NCBI GenBank assembly: GCA_018677115.1
Contig: JAHHOC010000399.1
Span: forward strand, 1-13,551
Direction of reading: 5' to 3'
Source of the DNA: Arenicella sp.
GTDB lineage: Bacteria; Pseudomonadota; Gammaproteobacteria; Arenicellales; Arenicellaceae
DNA length: 13,551 bases
In this document: one piece after another, positions 7,060 through 13,551 of the stretch
Numbering within the stretch: the first letter of the stretch is position 1
Layout of the letters: every line of letters starts with the position of its first letter
The notes under the pieces: generated by a model
Database searches by the model: none
Told to the model about the DNA's origin: nothing
Seen by the model: only the letters and a program-made list of their open reading frames with translations
Program-made: the position numbers and the translations under genes

Positions 7060-7959
7060 TTAGTTATCAGACCTATGTGAGCCAATCAGCAAACACCATT
7101 GGTCCTCGGCCATCTGCTTAAATTTCACGGTGTCTGCAAAGGCTTGTTCGACTTGCCCGGCTTGCTTGCTGAGAATCCCCGTTAGCAGCAATGTGCCACC
7201 TGGTGCTAAATGTAGCAGCAATTTATCACGGAGTTCAATAATAACTTCCGCCAATATATTGGCAATTACCAGCTGGTATTCTCCGTCTGGCAATTTTGCC
7301 GGCAGGTAGGCTTGCATTGACTCCTCAAAATGATTGCGACGTGCATTTTCCATGCATGCACTGACGGCCAGTGGATCGATATCAACTGCGCCAGCGCTTT
7401 CAGCGCCAGATAGCAATGCGGCAATCGCCAATATGCCTGAACCGCTGCCATAGTCGAGTACCCGCTGCCCGCTCAGGTTCTGTTCAGCAAGCCAGTTCAG
7501 GCATAAGCGCGTAGTGGCGTGCGTGCCGGTGCCGAATGCCAATCCGGGATCGAGCACTATATTCCTTGCCTCCGGTGCTTCGGGTTTGCACCAGCTCGGG
7601 CAAACCCAGAGGTTGCTGCCCACTTTGACTGGCGTAAACGAACTTAGCCAAACCCGCTCCCAGTTCTGGTCTTCGAGTTTTGCCACGGATACTGGTATCT
7701 CTACAGGAGAGCCGTTGGCATTGTCACCCTGTTTTGTCTGCACATATTCGACTACTGATGCGATGTCGACCTGTGGCCGAAACAACCCGGTAACTTTGAC
7801 TTTTTTCCAATCAGGAGTTCCCGGGAAAGCCACTTCGTAAAATTCATCTTCGCCTGCATTCTCGCTAGTAACCGACAATGCTGAGCATTCCTCCAGTAAT
7901 TCAGTCAATGCCTCGACCAGCTCAGCATCAACTACCCAGGTTGCCTGGATCCAGCTCAT
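7060..7959 (-). CDS. prmA: Ribosomal protein L11 methyltransferase
   Basis: PrmA methylates several amino groups of ribosomal protein L11 with S-adenosylmethionine in the cytoplasm. The 299 residues are close to the E. coli length (293). An N-terminal L11-recognition domain (about 1-60, starting WIQATWVVDAE) precedes a class I methyltransferase domain. Visible motifs are the PrmA hallmark LDPGLAFGTGTHATT (136-150), the cofactor loop VLDYGSGSGILAI (167-179), the acidic VDID (192-195) and IANIL (232-236). The ATG at 7959 lies 14 bases after the tlpA stop, with GAG just upstream. Downstream, the DUF3426 gene starts ten bases after its stop. In pseudomonads prmA follows accBC; here it follows a thioredoxin-like gene. 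Confidence 0.97.
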   Translation of the reverse strand: MSWIQATWVVDAELVEALTELLEECSALSVTSENAGEDEFYEVAFPGTPDWKKVKVTGLFRPQVDIASVVEYVQTKQGDNANGSPVEIPVSVAKLEDQNWERVWLSSFTPVKVGSNLWVCPSWCKPEAPEARNIVLDPGLAFGTGTHATTRLCLNWLAEQNLSGQRVLDYGSGSGILAIAALLSGAESAGAVDIDPLAVSACMENARRNHFEESMQAYLPAKLPDGEYQLVIANILAEVIIELRDKLLLHLAPGGTLLLTGILSKQAGQVEQAFADTVKFKQMAEDQWCLLIGSHRSDN

Positions 7960-7973
7960 AAGCTCAGCGGGTT

Positions 7974-8486
7974 CTAAAGATGACGCTCAACCCACTCAAT
8001 AATCTGCTGCTCATTGATGCGCCCCAGAACCTGGTCCAGAACCAGTCCGTTGCGGTCCAGCAGCAGTGAATAGGGCAGCAATCCCTGTGGGTTGCCGGTG
8101 TTCTCCATCAACTGCATACCGGTTGTTTCTGCATACAGTATTGGATAGGTGATGCCCATCGAGTCAAGCATTTCCCGGGTCTTGTCCGGTGAGTCAATTG
8201 CGATGCCGACAACGGTAAAGCCACGCGATTGGTCGCGTCGGTACATGGCTTCAAAGACGGGCATTTCTTCCCGGCATGGCGCACACCAGCTGGCCCAGAA
8301 GTTGACCAGTGTGAGTTCACCCAGGTAGGCGGCAACCGTACCATTGCCGGCCTCGTCGATAAGTCTCGCCGTCAATAAACTTTGCGTATCAGGCCGATCA
8401 TCGACGCGAGCAGAATTGGTGATGATGCCAACTGCAAAAGCGACCAGCGCGATCATGCCAAACAATACCCAGGTCTTGTTGCTCAT
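7974..8486 (-). CDS. TlpA-like membrane-anchored thioredoxin-family protein
   Basis: The 170-residue protein has an uncleaved-looking membrane anchor (about 6-24) and a TlpA/ResA-type thioredoxin fold facing the periplasm. It shows LVNFWASWCAPCREEMP (60-76) with active-site Cys68 and Cys71, and GLLPYSLLLDRNG (135-147) with the conserved cis-proline at 138. Such proteins reduce disulfides of periplasmic partners, for example in cytochrome c maturation. The ATG at 8486 overlaps the dsbD stop in an ATGA, with AGG seven bases upstream. A longer frame reaching 8753 lies wholly inside dsbD and lacks family similarity, so it is not used. The coupling to dsbD suggests DsbD is its electron donor (inferred); its final substrate is unknown. 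Confidence 0.9.
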   Translation of the reverse strand: MSNKTWVLFGMIALVAFAVGIITNSARVDDRPDTQSLLTARLIDEAGNGTVAAYLGELTLVNFWASWCAPCREEMPVFEAMYRRDQSRGFTVVGIAIDSPDKTREMLDSMGITYPILYAETTGMQLMENTGNPQGLLPYSLLLDRNGLVLDQVLGRINEQQIIEWVERHL

Positions 8487-10276
8487 TCGGGAACCTGACT
8501 GCGTCGGACAAGTTGCAGGAATTCGGGTTCGGCTATATAGCCGTACTGCCGCAGGTCGATCCGCTCCTCGCCGTCGGCTTTGATAAACAAAGTCGCTGGC
8601 GGACCAAAAACATCGAAATAACGTTTTACCTCTTCGCTGACTGTTGAAGTGTCGGTTACATCTATCTCTATCAGTTGCCAGTTTTGCAGAGCTGCAGCCA
8701 CCTCTGGCTGGCGATATGTGGTGCGTTGCATGCGTTTGCAATCGAGGCACCAATCAGCATAAAAATCGACCATTGCTGGCCTGTTCTGCGCTTTAGCTCC
8801 GGCTAATAAGCGTTTTGCTTCGTCAACTGAAGTGACTTTTTGAAACGGCAACACAGGCGTTCGATTGGAACCAGTCGAACTGCCCAATGAATCCAGTGGC
8901 CGTAAAATATCGGCTCCGCCGGTGGCTCCGCCAACCAGGGCCATACCGCCCCAGATCATAAGTGCAATGGCTACTGCTTTGGTCGAGCTGTTGATCATCG
9001 GGGATTCAATCGGTGCCGCCAGCTGCCAGCAATACAACCCTGCCACCATCAGCAAGGCTGCCCACAGCAACAAGCTGGGCACTTGCGGCAGGGTACTGGC
9101 CAGGTAAATCGCCACTCCCAATATCATGAATCCAAAAACAACCTGAATTTGTTGCATCCATGGGCCGCTGCGCGGCAATATCCAGCCGGCACCAAAACCA
9201 AACAGGATCAGCAGCAGGCCCATTCCGAGTGCCATGCTGCCCATAATCGCAGCACCCAGCACGGGATCAGCCTGGGCGATGGCAGCCCCCAGCGTCACTA
9301 TCAGGATTGGCGAAACACAGGCACCAACCACCAGCGCAGAAATCAACCCCAGCATGAAGCTGGAGGTGGCGGCAGGTAGCGACGAGGGCTGGCTGCCGGT
9401 CAGCTTTGCCTGCAAAGAGCCCGGCAGTTCGATCCTGAACCAGCCAAACAAGGAACCAGCCAGTAACACTAGCAGGGTGCAGATAAACCCGATGACCCAC
9501 GGATTTTGAAAGTGAGCCTGCAACTGGGTGCCGGCGGCACCCGCCACCCAGCCGGCAATCAGGTAGGTGACCACAGTGCCAGCCACATAGCAGCATGCCA
9601 GCCAGCCGGAGCGTAATTTCCCAGGGTGGTGCTGGCGGGCGATGACACCGGCCAGAATTGGGATCATCGGCAGCACACAGGGCGTAAAGCTGAGCAGAAT
9701 GCCGGCCAAAAAGGCCGTCAGCATATACCTTGCAAGGCTCTTTTTCTCGTTATCGGGTTGCGCTGTAACCGGGTTCTGGCTTTGTTTAGTTTGCGAGTCG
9801 CCGCTATCCACTGAAACAGTTAAGGTGCGGCTGATTGGTGGATAACATACTCCTACAGGCTTGTTGCAGCCTTGGCCCTTGACTATCAAATCAATTTTGT
9901 TGGCCGATAAGCCTGCCCTGTCTACAGCAGCCACCAGTTCGGCATTATAAAAATACACCTCGACCTCCCCAAATTCCGGATCGTCCTCGATCACTCCCTG
10001 GGGAAAATTGATTGCGCCTAATTCAACTGCGTCGCTTGCCGGCTCGATGGCAAATTGCTGGCGGTACATGTAATAGTCGTTGGCAATCGACCAATACACA
10101 TGCAGGTTGTTGCCGATCACGTCCGCAGTCACCTGGAACGCTTCATGCTCAGGCAGCAATTGTGGTTTCTTGGCCGCAAAGAACTGAGCATGCGCAGGCC
10201 AGCACAGCAGGACGGAACCCATGATCATCCAGATGCCGGCTAATTGGCCTATTCTTTTAAGCAAAACAGTTCTCAT
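8483..10276 (-). CDS. dsbD: Thiol:disulfide interchange protein DsbD
   Basis: DsbD passes electrons from cytoplasmic thioredoxin to periplasmic thiol proteins. The 597 residues contain all expected parts. These are a signal peptide (about 1-30, ending PAHA) and an N-terminal alpha domain with Cys137 and Cys144 (GCNKPVGVCYPP). The central membrane domain has about eight helices with the redox pair Cys200 (FTPCVLPMIPILAG) and Cys320 (GACVSPILI). The C-terminal thioredoxin-like gamma domain has YADWCLDCKRM (Cys510, Cys513). All six catalytic cysteines are present, so the relay looks intact. It is slightly longer than E. coli DsbD (565). It starts at the ATG at 10276 with only a close GAGA upstream. 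First gene of the dsbD-tlpA-prmA-DUF3426 run; its stop overlaps the tlpA start. Confidence 0.97.
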   Translation of the reverse strand: MRTVLLKRIGQLAGIWMIMGSVLLCWPAHAQFFAAKKPQLLPEHEAFQVTADVIGNNLHVYWSIANDYYMYRQQFAIEPASDAVELGAINFPQGVIEDDPEFGEVEVYFYNAELVAAVDRAGLSANKIDLIVKGQGCNKPVGVCYPPISRTLTVSVDSGDSQTKQSQNPVTAQPDNEKKSLARYMLTAFLAGILLSFTPCVLPMIPILAGVIARQHHPGKLRSGWLACCYVAGTVVTYLIAGWVAGAAGTQLQAHFQNPWVIGFICTLLVLLAGSLFGWFRIELPGSLQAKLTGSQPSSLPAATSSFMLGLISALVVGACVSPILIVTLGAAIAQADPVLGAAIMGSMALGMGLLLILFGFGAGWILPRSGPWMQQIQVVFGFMILGVAIYLASTLPQVPSLLLWAALLMVAGLYCWQLAAPIESPMINSSTKAVAIALMIWGGMALVGGATGGADILRPLDSLGSSTGSNRTPVLPFQKVTSVDEAKRLLAGAKAQNRPAMVDFYADWCLDCKRMQRTTYRQPEVAAALQNWQLIEIDVTDTSTVSEEVKRYFDVFGPPATLFIKADGEERIDLRQYGYIAEPEFLQLVRRSQVPE

Positions 10277-10305
10277 TCTCGTAACAGACTTGCAAACTAG
10301 TGAGG

Positions 10306-10335
10306 GTTATAATTCATGACCGCACAAAACACCAA
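10306..10335 (-). promoter_or_regulatory. Possible promoter of the dsbD operon
   Basis: On the minus strand TTGGTG (10335-10330) and TATAAC (10311-10306) are 18 bases apart. The -10 matches five of six consensus bases; the -35 matches only three. Transcription would begin near 10299, about 23 bases before the dsbD ATG. The same bases read TATAAT on the plus strand (10308-10313) and might serve the divergent phosphatase gene, but no -35 is visible at the right distance there. Confidence 0.4.
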
Positions 10336-10456
10336 GTCATTTGGACCAGTAGTTTACTTTAGGGTGTGATTGAGCAATGTGATATTGTGCCACCAATTTT
10401 ATGGGTGGCCTATCTTCGGCAGCCAATACTGGTGTAAATTCTCCATTCGCAAAACA

Positions 10457-11284
10457 ATGAATCAGAGATTGTTAAATATAGAAGGCGTGATAAATTTCCG
10501 CGATCTGGGCGGTTATCATACTGTCGATGGTTATAACCTGAAATGGGGGCAGGTTTTCAGATCCGCACAACTGGATCGAATGACCGAGCAAGGAGTCAGG
10601 GACATGGCGTCTCTGGGAATCCGTACCGTGGTCGATTTGCGATTCTCTGACGAAACCTCCAGATATCCCACAATGGTTGCTGCGGTACCCGATGCAGAGA
10701 TTCTGTCCTGGCACGATGAACGTGAGCTTGAACAGGAGTCGGATGCAAATGCCCGCTCAGAGGCAATGCAGCGCAGTTGGCGAGACAGCCTGCATAGCAA
10801 TGACCCCGAACAGGTGCGTGAAGCCATGCGTATCAACTACCCTAAAAAACTTTATTCGCACCGGGCCATTTACCGCAAAATGCTGCTGCGTCTCGCGGAG
10901 GGGGCAACGCCGCTGGTATTTCACTGTGCTGCCGGCAAGGACCGCACTGGTGTTGCTGCCGCGCTGATTCTGTCACTGCTCGGAGTTTCGCGGGATCAAA
11001 TCGTAGAAGACTATTTGCTCACTCAACCGCAAATCGAAAATTTAATGGATGCGTGGCTGACCGGTGGAGCCACCGGAGCCGCTGAGCAGGAAGATTTCCA
11101 GAGAGGTCTGGCACGCCATTCACGTCCAGTGGTGCAGCCAATTTTCGACGCTGATGTAAACTATATAACTACCTTATTGGACTATGTTGAAAATACATAC
11201 CAGGGTTTCAGGCATTATGCCGAACAGCAACTTGAACTGACCCCGCAACAACTTGATGCACTTGCACATCAATTACTCGAGTAG
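10457..11284 (+). CDS. Tyrosine/dual-specificity-type protein phosphatase (Y_phosphatase3 family)
   Basis: The 275-residue soluble protein begins with the family's INFRDLGGY (12-20), followed by FRSAQLD (34-40) and TVVDLR (57-62). It carries the cysteine phosphatase loop HCAAGKDRTG (156-165), with nucleophile Cys157 and phosphate-binding Arg163. The C-terminal YQGFRHYAEQQLELT is also typical. Related proteins hydrolyse phosphotyrosine and, in some cases, phosphoinositides; the substrate here is unknown. The frame opens with a TTG at 10370, but the first 29 residues do not resemble the family, so the ATG at 10457 is preferred, although no clear Shine-Dalgarno sequence precedes it. It has no signal peptide. 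It is divergent from dsbD and ends 20 bases from hisC, tail to tail, with no terminator visible between them. Confidence 0.88.
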   Translation: MNQRLLNIEGVINFRDLGGYHTVDGYNLKWGQVFRSAQLDRMTEQGVRDMASLGIRTVVDLRFSDETSRYPTMVAAVPDAEILSWHDERELEQESDANARSEAMQRSWRDSLHSNDPEQVREAMRINYPKKLYSHRAIYRKMLLRLAEGATPLVFHCAAGKDRTGVAAALILSLLGVSRDQIVEDYLLTQPQIENLMDAWLTGGATGAAEQEDFQRGLARHSRPVVQPIFDADVNYITTLLDYVENTYQGFRHYAEQQLELTPQQLDALAHQLLE

Positions 11285-11304
11285 TCTTTCTTCAAACCAC
11301 TCTT

Positions 11305-12366
11305 TTATCTGGCAATGATTTCGGTGAGAGCATCGAATAAGCGCTGCATTTGCTGATCGGTGCCTATGCTGATGCGTATATAATCGTTGATCCGCGGTGC
11401 ATCGAAGTGACGTACGATTATATTGTAGGTTCTTAGTGCCGCGAACAGTTCGACGGCCGGCACGTCTTTGTGTTTACACAACAGAAAATTGGCTGCCGAG
11501 GGCAGCACATCGAAGTTCAAGTCTTGCAGATTTTTAATCGATGCCTCACGCGTAGTGATGACCCGGTTTCTGGTCTCAGCATAGTATTCAATATCCTCAT
11601 AGGCAGCGATGGCTCCAGCCAGCGCCAGGTTGTCCAGCGCATAGGGGTGAAAACTGTTCTTCACTCTCTCCAGACCGGCGATCAGGTCGGTATCACCAAA
11701 GGCAAAACCGACTCTGAGTCCGGCCAGCGAATGGGACTTTGACAAGGTCTGTACCACCAGCAGATTAGGGTATTTATCAATCAGCTTAATGGCGGACTGG
11801 TCGGAGAAATCGGCATAGGCTTCATCAACCACCAGCACCGAATTGGCATGCAGCTGCAGCAATTCCTCAATGTCGGCCGTCCTTAGCGCCATGCCGGTCG
11901 GGGCGTTAGGGTTGGCAAAAATAATGCCTCCGTTGTCCTGCTTAAAGTCAGCGATGGCAATGGAGAAATCCCCGCGCAGGGGTACAGTACGGTAATCGAT
12001 ATCAAACAGCCTGCACCACACCGGGTAGAAGCTGTAGGTAATGTCGGGGAACAGCAACGGTCTGTCATGTTTCAGTAGGGCGCGGAATGTGTGGGCCAGC
12101 ACTTCGTCGGAGCTATTGCCTAAAAACACCTGTCCGGGTTGCAGCCCATGGAACGATGCAACAGTCTGTTTCAACAATTGTCCTTTTGGATCAGGGTATT
12201 TGCGCAGCCCCTCATTGGCTGCAGCATGGATAGCCGCCAGAACTTTCGGCGAAGGTTCATAGGGATTTTCGTTGGTGTTCAGCTTCACCATATCATCCAT
12301 TTGCGGTTGTTCGCCGGGTACGTAAGGTACTAGCGAATGAACACTTTCGGTCCAGTATCGGCTCAT
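11305..12366 (-). CDS. hisC: Histidinol-phosphate aminotransferase
   Basis: HisC is a pyridoxal-phosphate enzyme that makes histidinol phosphate from imidazole acetol phosphate and glutamate in histidine synthesis. The 353 residues match the family length. Visible are the start VHSLVPYVPGEQ (9-20), KLNTNENPYEPSP (28-40), FLGNSSDEVL (81-90), NPNAPTG (152-158), DEAYADF (181-187), and the cofactor-binding Lys210 in TLSKSHSLAGLRVGFAFG (207-224). The C-terminal YIRISIGT carries the substrate-carboxylate arginine. It stands alone, without other his genes in the window. HisC-like enzymes of this branch can also act on aromatic amino acids, so the exact role is less sure than the family. No good Shine-Dalgarno sequence or promoter is visible upstream of the ATG at 12366. 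Confidence 0.92.
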   Translation of the reverse strand: MSRYWTESVHSLVPYVPGEQPQMDDMVKLNTNENPYEPSPKVLAAIHAAANEGLRKYPDPKGQLLKQTVASFHGLQPGQVFLGNSSDEVLAHTFRALLKHDRPLLFPDITYSFYPVWCRLFDIDYRTVPLRGDFSIAIADFKQDNGGIIFANPNAPTGMALRTADIEELLQLHANSVLVVDEAYADFSDQSAIKLIDKYPNLLVVQTLSKSHSLAGLRVGFAFGDTDLIAGLERVKNSFHPYALDNLALAGAIAAYEDIEYYAETRNRVITTREASIKNLQDLNFDVLPSAANFLLCKHKDVPAVELFAALRTYNIIVRHFDAPRINDYIRISIGTDQQMQRLFDALTEIIAR

Positions 12367-12492
12367 GCTGCGGGTGTGTCACAAATGTGTTGAAAACGGC
12401 GATCAATATTACCATTAACTGCGCACGTTTAGCCGCGCTTTAGCTTTTGCGCATTGTGTAACAATTTATTACCAGCGCCGTCATGGAAAGTT

Positions 12493-12505
12493 GCTAGACT
12501 CTAGC
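12493..12505. other. 13-base palindrome upstream of the crystallin-domain gene
   Basis: GCTAGA-C-TCTAGC is a perfect inverted repeat around one central base. It ends 20 bases before the ATG at 12526 and ten bases before the Shine-Dalgarno AGGAG. A second short inverted repeat, ATTGT-GTA-ACAAT, lies at 12453-12465. Either could be an operator; both could be chance. Confidence 0.35.
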
Positions 12506-12525
12506 TTTAGCCCACAGGAGCGAGA

Positions 12526-13551
12526 ATGTCGATAATACCGAAATCTATTCACTTGCCGCTGATCGCAGTGGTCTGGCTCAGCCTGTTTCATTCAAGTCAT
12601 GCACAGGTCTTTGGCAACAACCCCGCCGCCAACGTGTCCTTAATGTATGTCAGCGTATATGAAGACTGTGGTTACAGGGGCGCTGGCCGAAATCTACCGG
12701 TGGGCGACTACCAGGATATGCGGGCTATCCAGATGGCTAATGACAGCCTGTCTTCCATGCGAATCCCGGCGGGCCTGCAGGTGTCGGTGTACCAGGACGA
12801 TCGGTTCGGCGGATTCTCAACCAGTTTCAGAGAGGATATAGAGTGCCTGGATTCGGGCTGGAATAATCAGATCAGCTCCTTGCGGGTCAATACTACTACC
12901 GCCAGCAAGCAAAGCGATGCCGGCTACTACACAGCTGCCGGGGTTGACGGTACCAGTGTTGCGCGTGTGGAATTTGCCGAAACCGTGCTGGAGAAAATAC
13001 GTGACGATCAATGGCGCCTGGTCAGCCGGGCCGGGCAGTCGGTTGACTTTCGTCAACTCGACGCTAATGAGTATGCTATTTATCTGCAGAGTAACCGTGA
13101 TGGCCAACGTTTGCGCGTTGACTTTTTCACTGGTGATGTCACCATTTTAGCGCGCAACGGGCAGCAGGCCAGCTACCCGATGGACCGCGCCCTGCGAGTC
13201 GACCAGTCTTACCGGCCGCCAGTGACCACCCGCGCCAAGCCCCTGCAGGCGGAATCGCAGCGCGGCATCGTCAGGGGTTCGTGCTTCGAGTACAGCGCTG
13301 TTGCCTCGGGTGGTGACGCTGGACTGCGTTTTAATGTTGGCCAGCAGACCTTTCATCGTTTTGCCAGCAAGCCTTACCGTGGCCGCCTTTGTCATCAGGG
13401 CGAACTGGTGATGGAGATTAACAAAACTATGCCCGCTGCACTGGTAACCATAAGTATTCAGGGAGTGGACTACACTTTTGCCGCCAGTGAGCCGCACGAT
13501 GAATTGCGCAATAACTGGTACCGTAAAAGGGTAAGCCTGACAGTGCGCCCC
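12526..13551 (+). CDS. Secreted beta/gamma-crystallin-domain protein (3' end outside window)
   Basis: The reading frame is open from the ATG at 12526 to the right edge, giving 342 codons without a stop. A good Shine-Dalgarno sequence, AGGAG, lies five bases before the start. A signal peptide (1-26, ending HSSHA) indicates export. Residues 41-121 form a beta/gamma-crystallin domain of two Greek-key halves: VSVYEDCGYRGAGRNLPVGDY then NDSLSS (72-77), and VSVYQDDRFGGFSTSF then NNQISS (113-118). Both hexamers fit the (N/D)(N/D)xx(S/T)S calcium motif of microbial crystallins. Cys48 and Cys107 could pair. The remainder (about 140-342) is beta-rich with repeated aromatic and charged positions; I cannot assign it. 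A surface or extracellular calcium-binding role is the most that can be inferred. Divergent from hisC across 159 bases. Confidence 0.85.
   Translation, partial: MSIIPKSIHLPLIAVVWLSLFHSSHAQVFGNNPAANVSLMYVSVYEDCGYRGAGRNLPVGDYQDMRAIQMANDSLSSMRIPAGLQVSVYQDDRFGGFSTSFREDIECLDSGWNNQISSLRVNTTTASKQSDAGYYTAAGVDGTSVARVEFAETVLEKIRDDQWRLVSRAGQSVDFRQLDANEYAIYLQSNRDGQRLRVDFFTGDVTILARNGQQASYPMDRALRVDQSYRPPVTTRAKPLQAESQRGIVRGSCFEYSAVASGGDAGLRFNVGQQTFHRFASKPYRGRLCHQGELVMEINKTMPAALVTISIQGVDYTFAASEPHDELRNNWYRKRVSLTVRP

Noticed and set aside
7050..7085. TTG start at 7085 for the DUF3426 protein, overlapping prmA
   Set aside because: The GTG at 7049 has a good GAGGAA upstream, follows the prmA stop by ten bases and gives the normal short lead into the zinc ribbon.
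8487..8753. Upstream extension of the TlpA-like frame to 259 residues
   Set aside because: The extension lies entirely within dsbD in another frame, is Arg/Ser-rich and would place the membrane anchor in the middle. The ATGA start at 8486 is typical of coupling.
10389..10409. Inverted repeat GCCACC-9 bases-GGTGGC before the phosphatase gene
   Set aside because: Six pairs with no T-run and no recognisable operator; too weak to call a terminator or regulatory site.
10370..10456. TTG start adding 29 residues to the phosphatase
   Set aside because: The added residues do not fit the family, and the following MNQRLLNIEGVINFRDLGG is the normal beginning.

Overview
The window reads as ordinary chromosome from a gammaproteobacterium, probably marine or aquatic. 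The main evidence is gene order: on the minus strand, prmA, a zinc-ribbon/DUF3426 membrane protein, dusB, fis and purH lie in the order known from pseudomonads and relatives. The family assignments and a TPP-riboswitch-controlled TonB receptor agree with this. There are eleven genes: nine complete, and one cut at each edge. I see no mobile element, tRNA, rRNA, CRISPR array or phage gene.

Layout. (1) 1-1843 (-): a TonB-dependent outer-membrane receptor running off the left edge. Its leader carries a clear TPP (THI-box) riboswitch and, next to the start codon, a hairpin that would bury the ribosome binding site. Thiamine or a thiamine precursor is the likely cargo. (2) 2053-2673 (+): a divergent LysE/RhtB-type exporter with no visible ribosome binding site. 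(3) 2800-5675 (-): dusB-fis-purH, with a good sigma70-type promoter upstream of dusB. (4) 5838-10276 (-): dsbD-tlpA-prmA-DUF3426, tightly packed and closed by a strong intrinsic terminator. (5) 10457-11284 (+): a tyrosine/dual-specificity-type phosphatase, tail to tail with (6) 11305-12366 (-): hisC. (7) 12526 to the right edge (+): a secreted protein with a beta/gamma-crystallin domain carrying two calcium-type motifs, followed by about 200 residues I cannot assign.

How the genes work together. DsbD carries electrons from cytoplasmic thioredoxin across the inner membrane, and the translationally coupled TlpA-like protein is a natural recipient in the periplasm. PrmA (ribosomal protein L11 methylation), DusB (tRNA dihydrouridine), Fis (growth-linked nucleoid protein) and PurH (last two steps of IMP synthesis) form a growth and translation cluster. 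The receptor and its riboswitch make a self-contained vitamin-scavenging unit.

I did not find a wholly new system. The points most worth a second look are the riboswitch with its start-site hairpin, the beta/gamma-crystallin protein with its unassigned C-terminal part, the short Fis with a purine-rich leader lacking a Shine-Dalgarno sequence, and the compacted dsbD-tlpA-prmA order. Intergenic gaps are all below 300 bases. The 126-base gap at 2674-2799 between convergent lysE and purH holds nothing I can support as a terminator.
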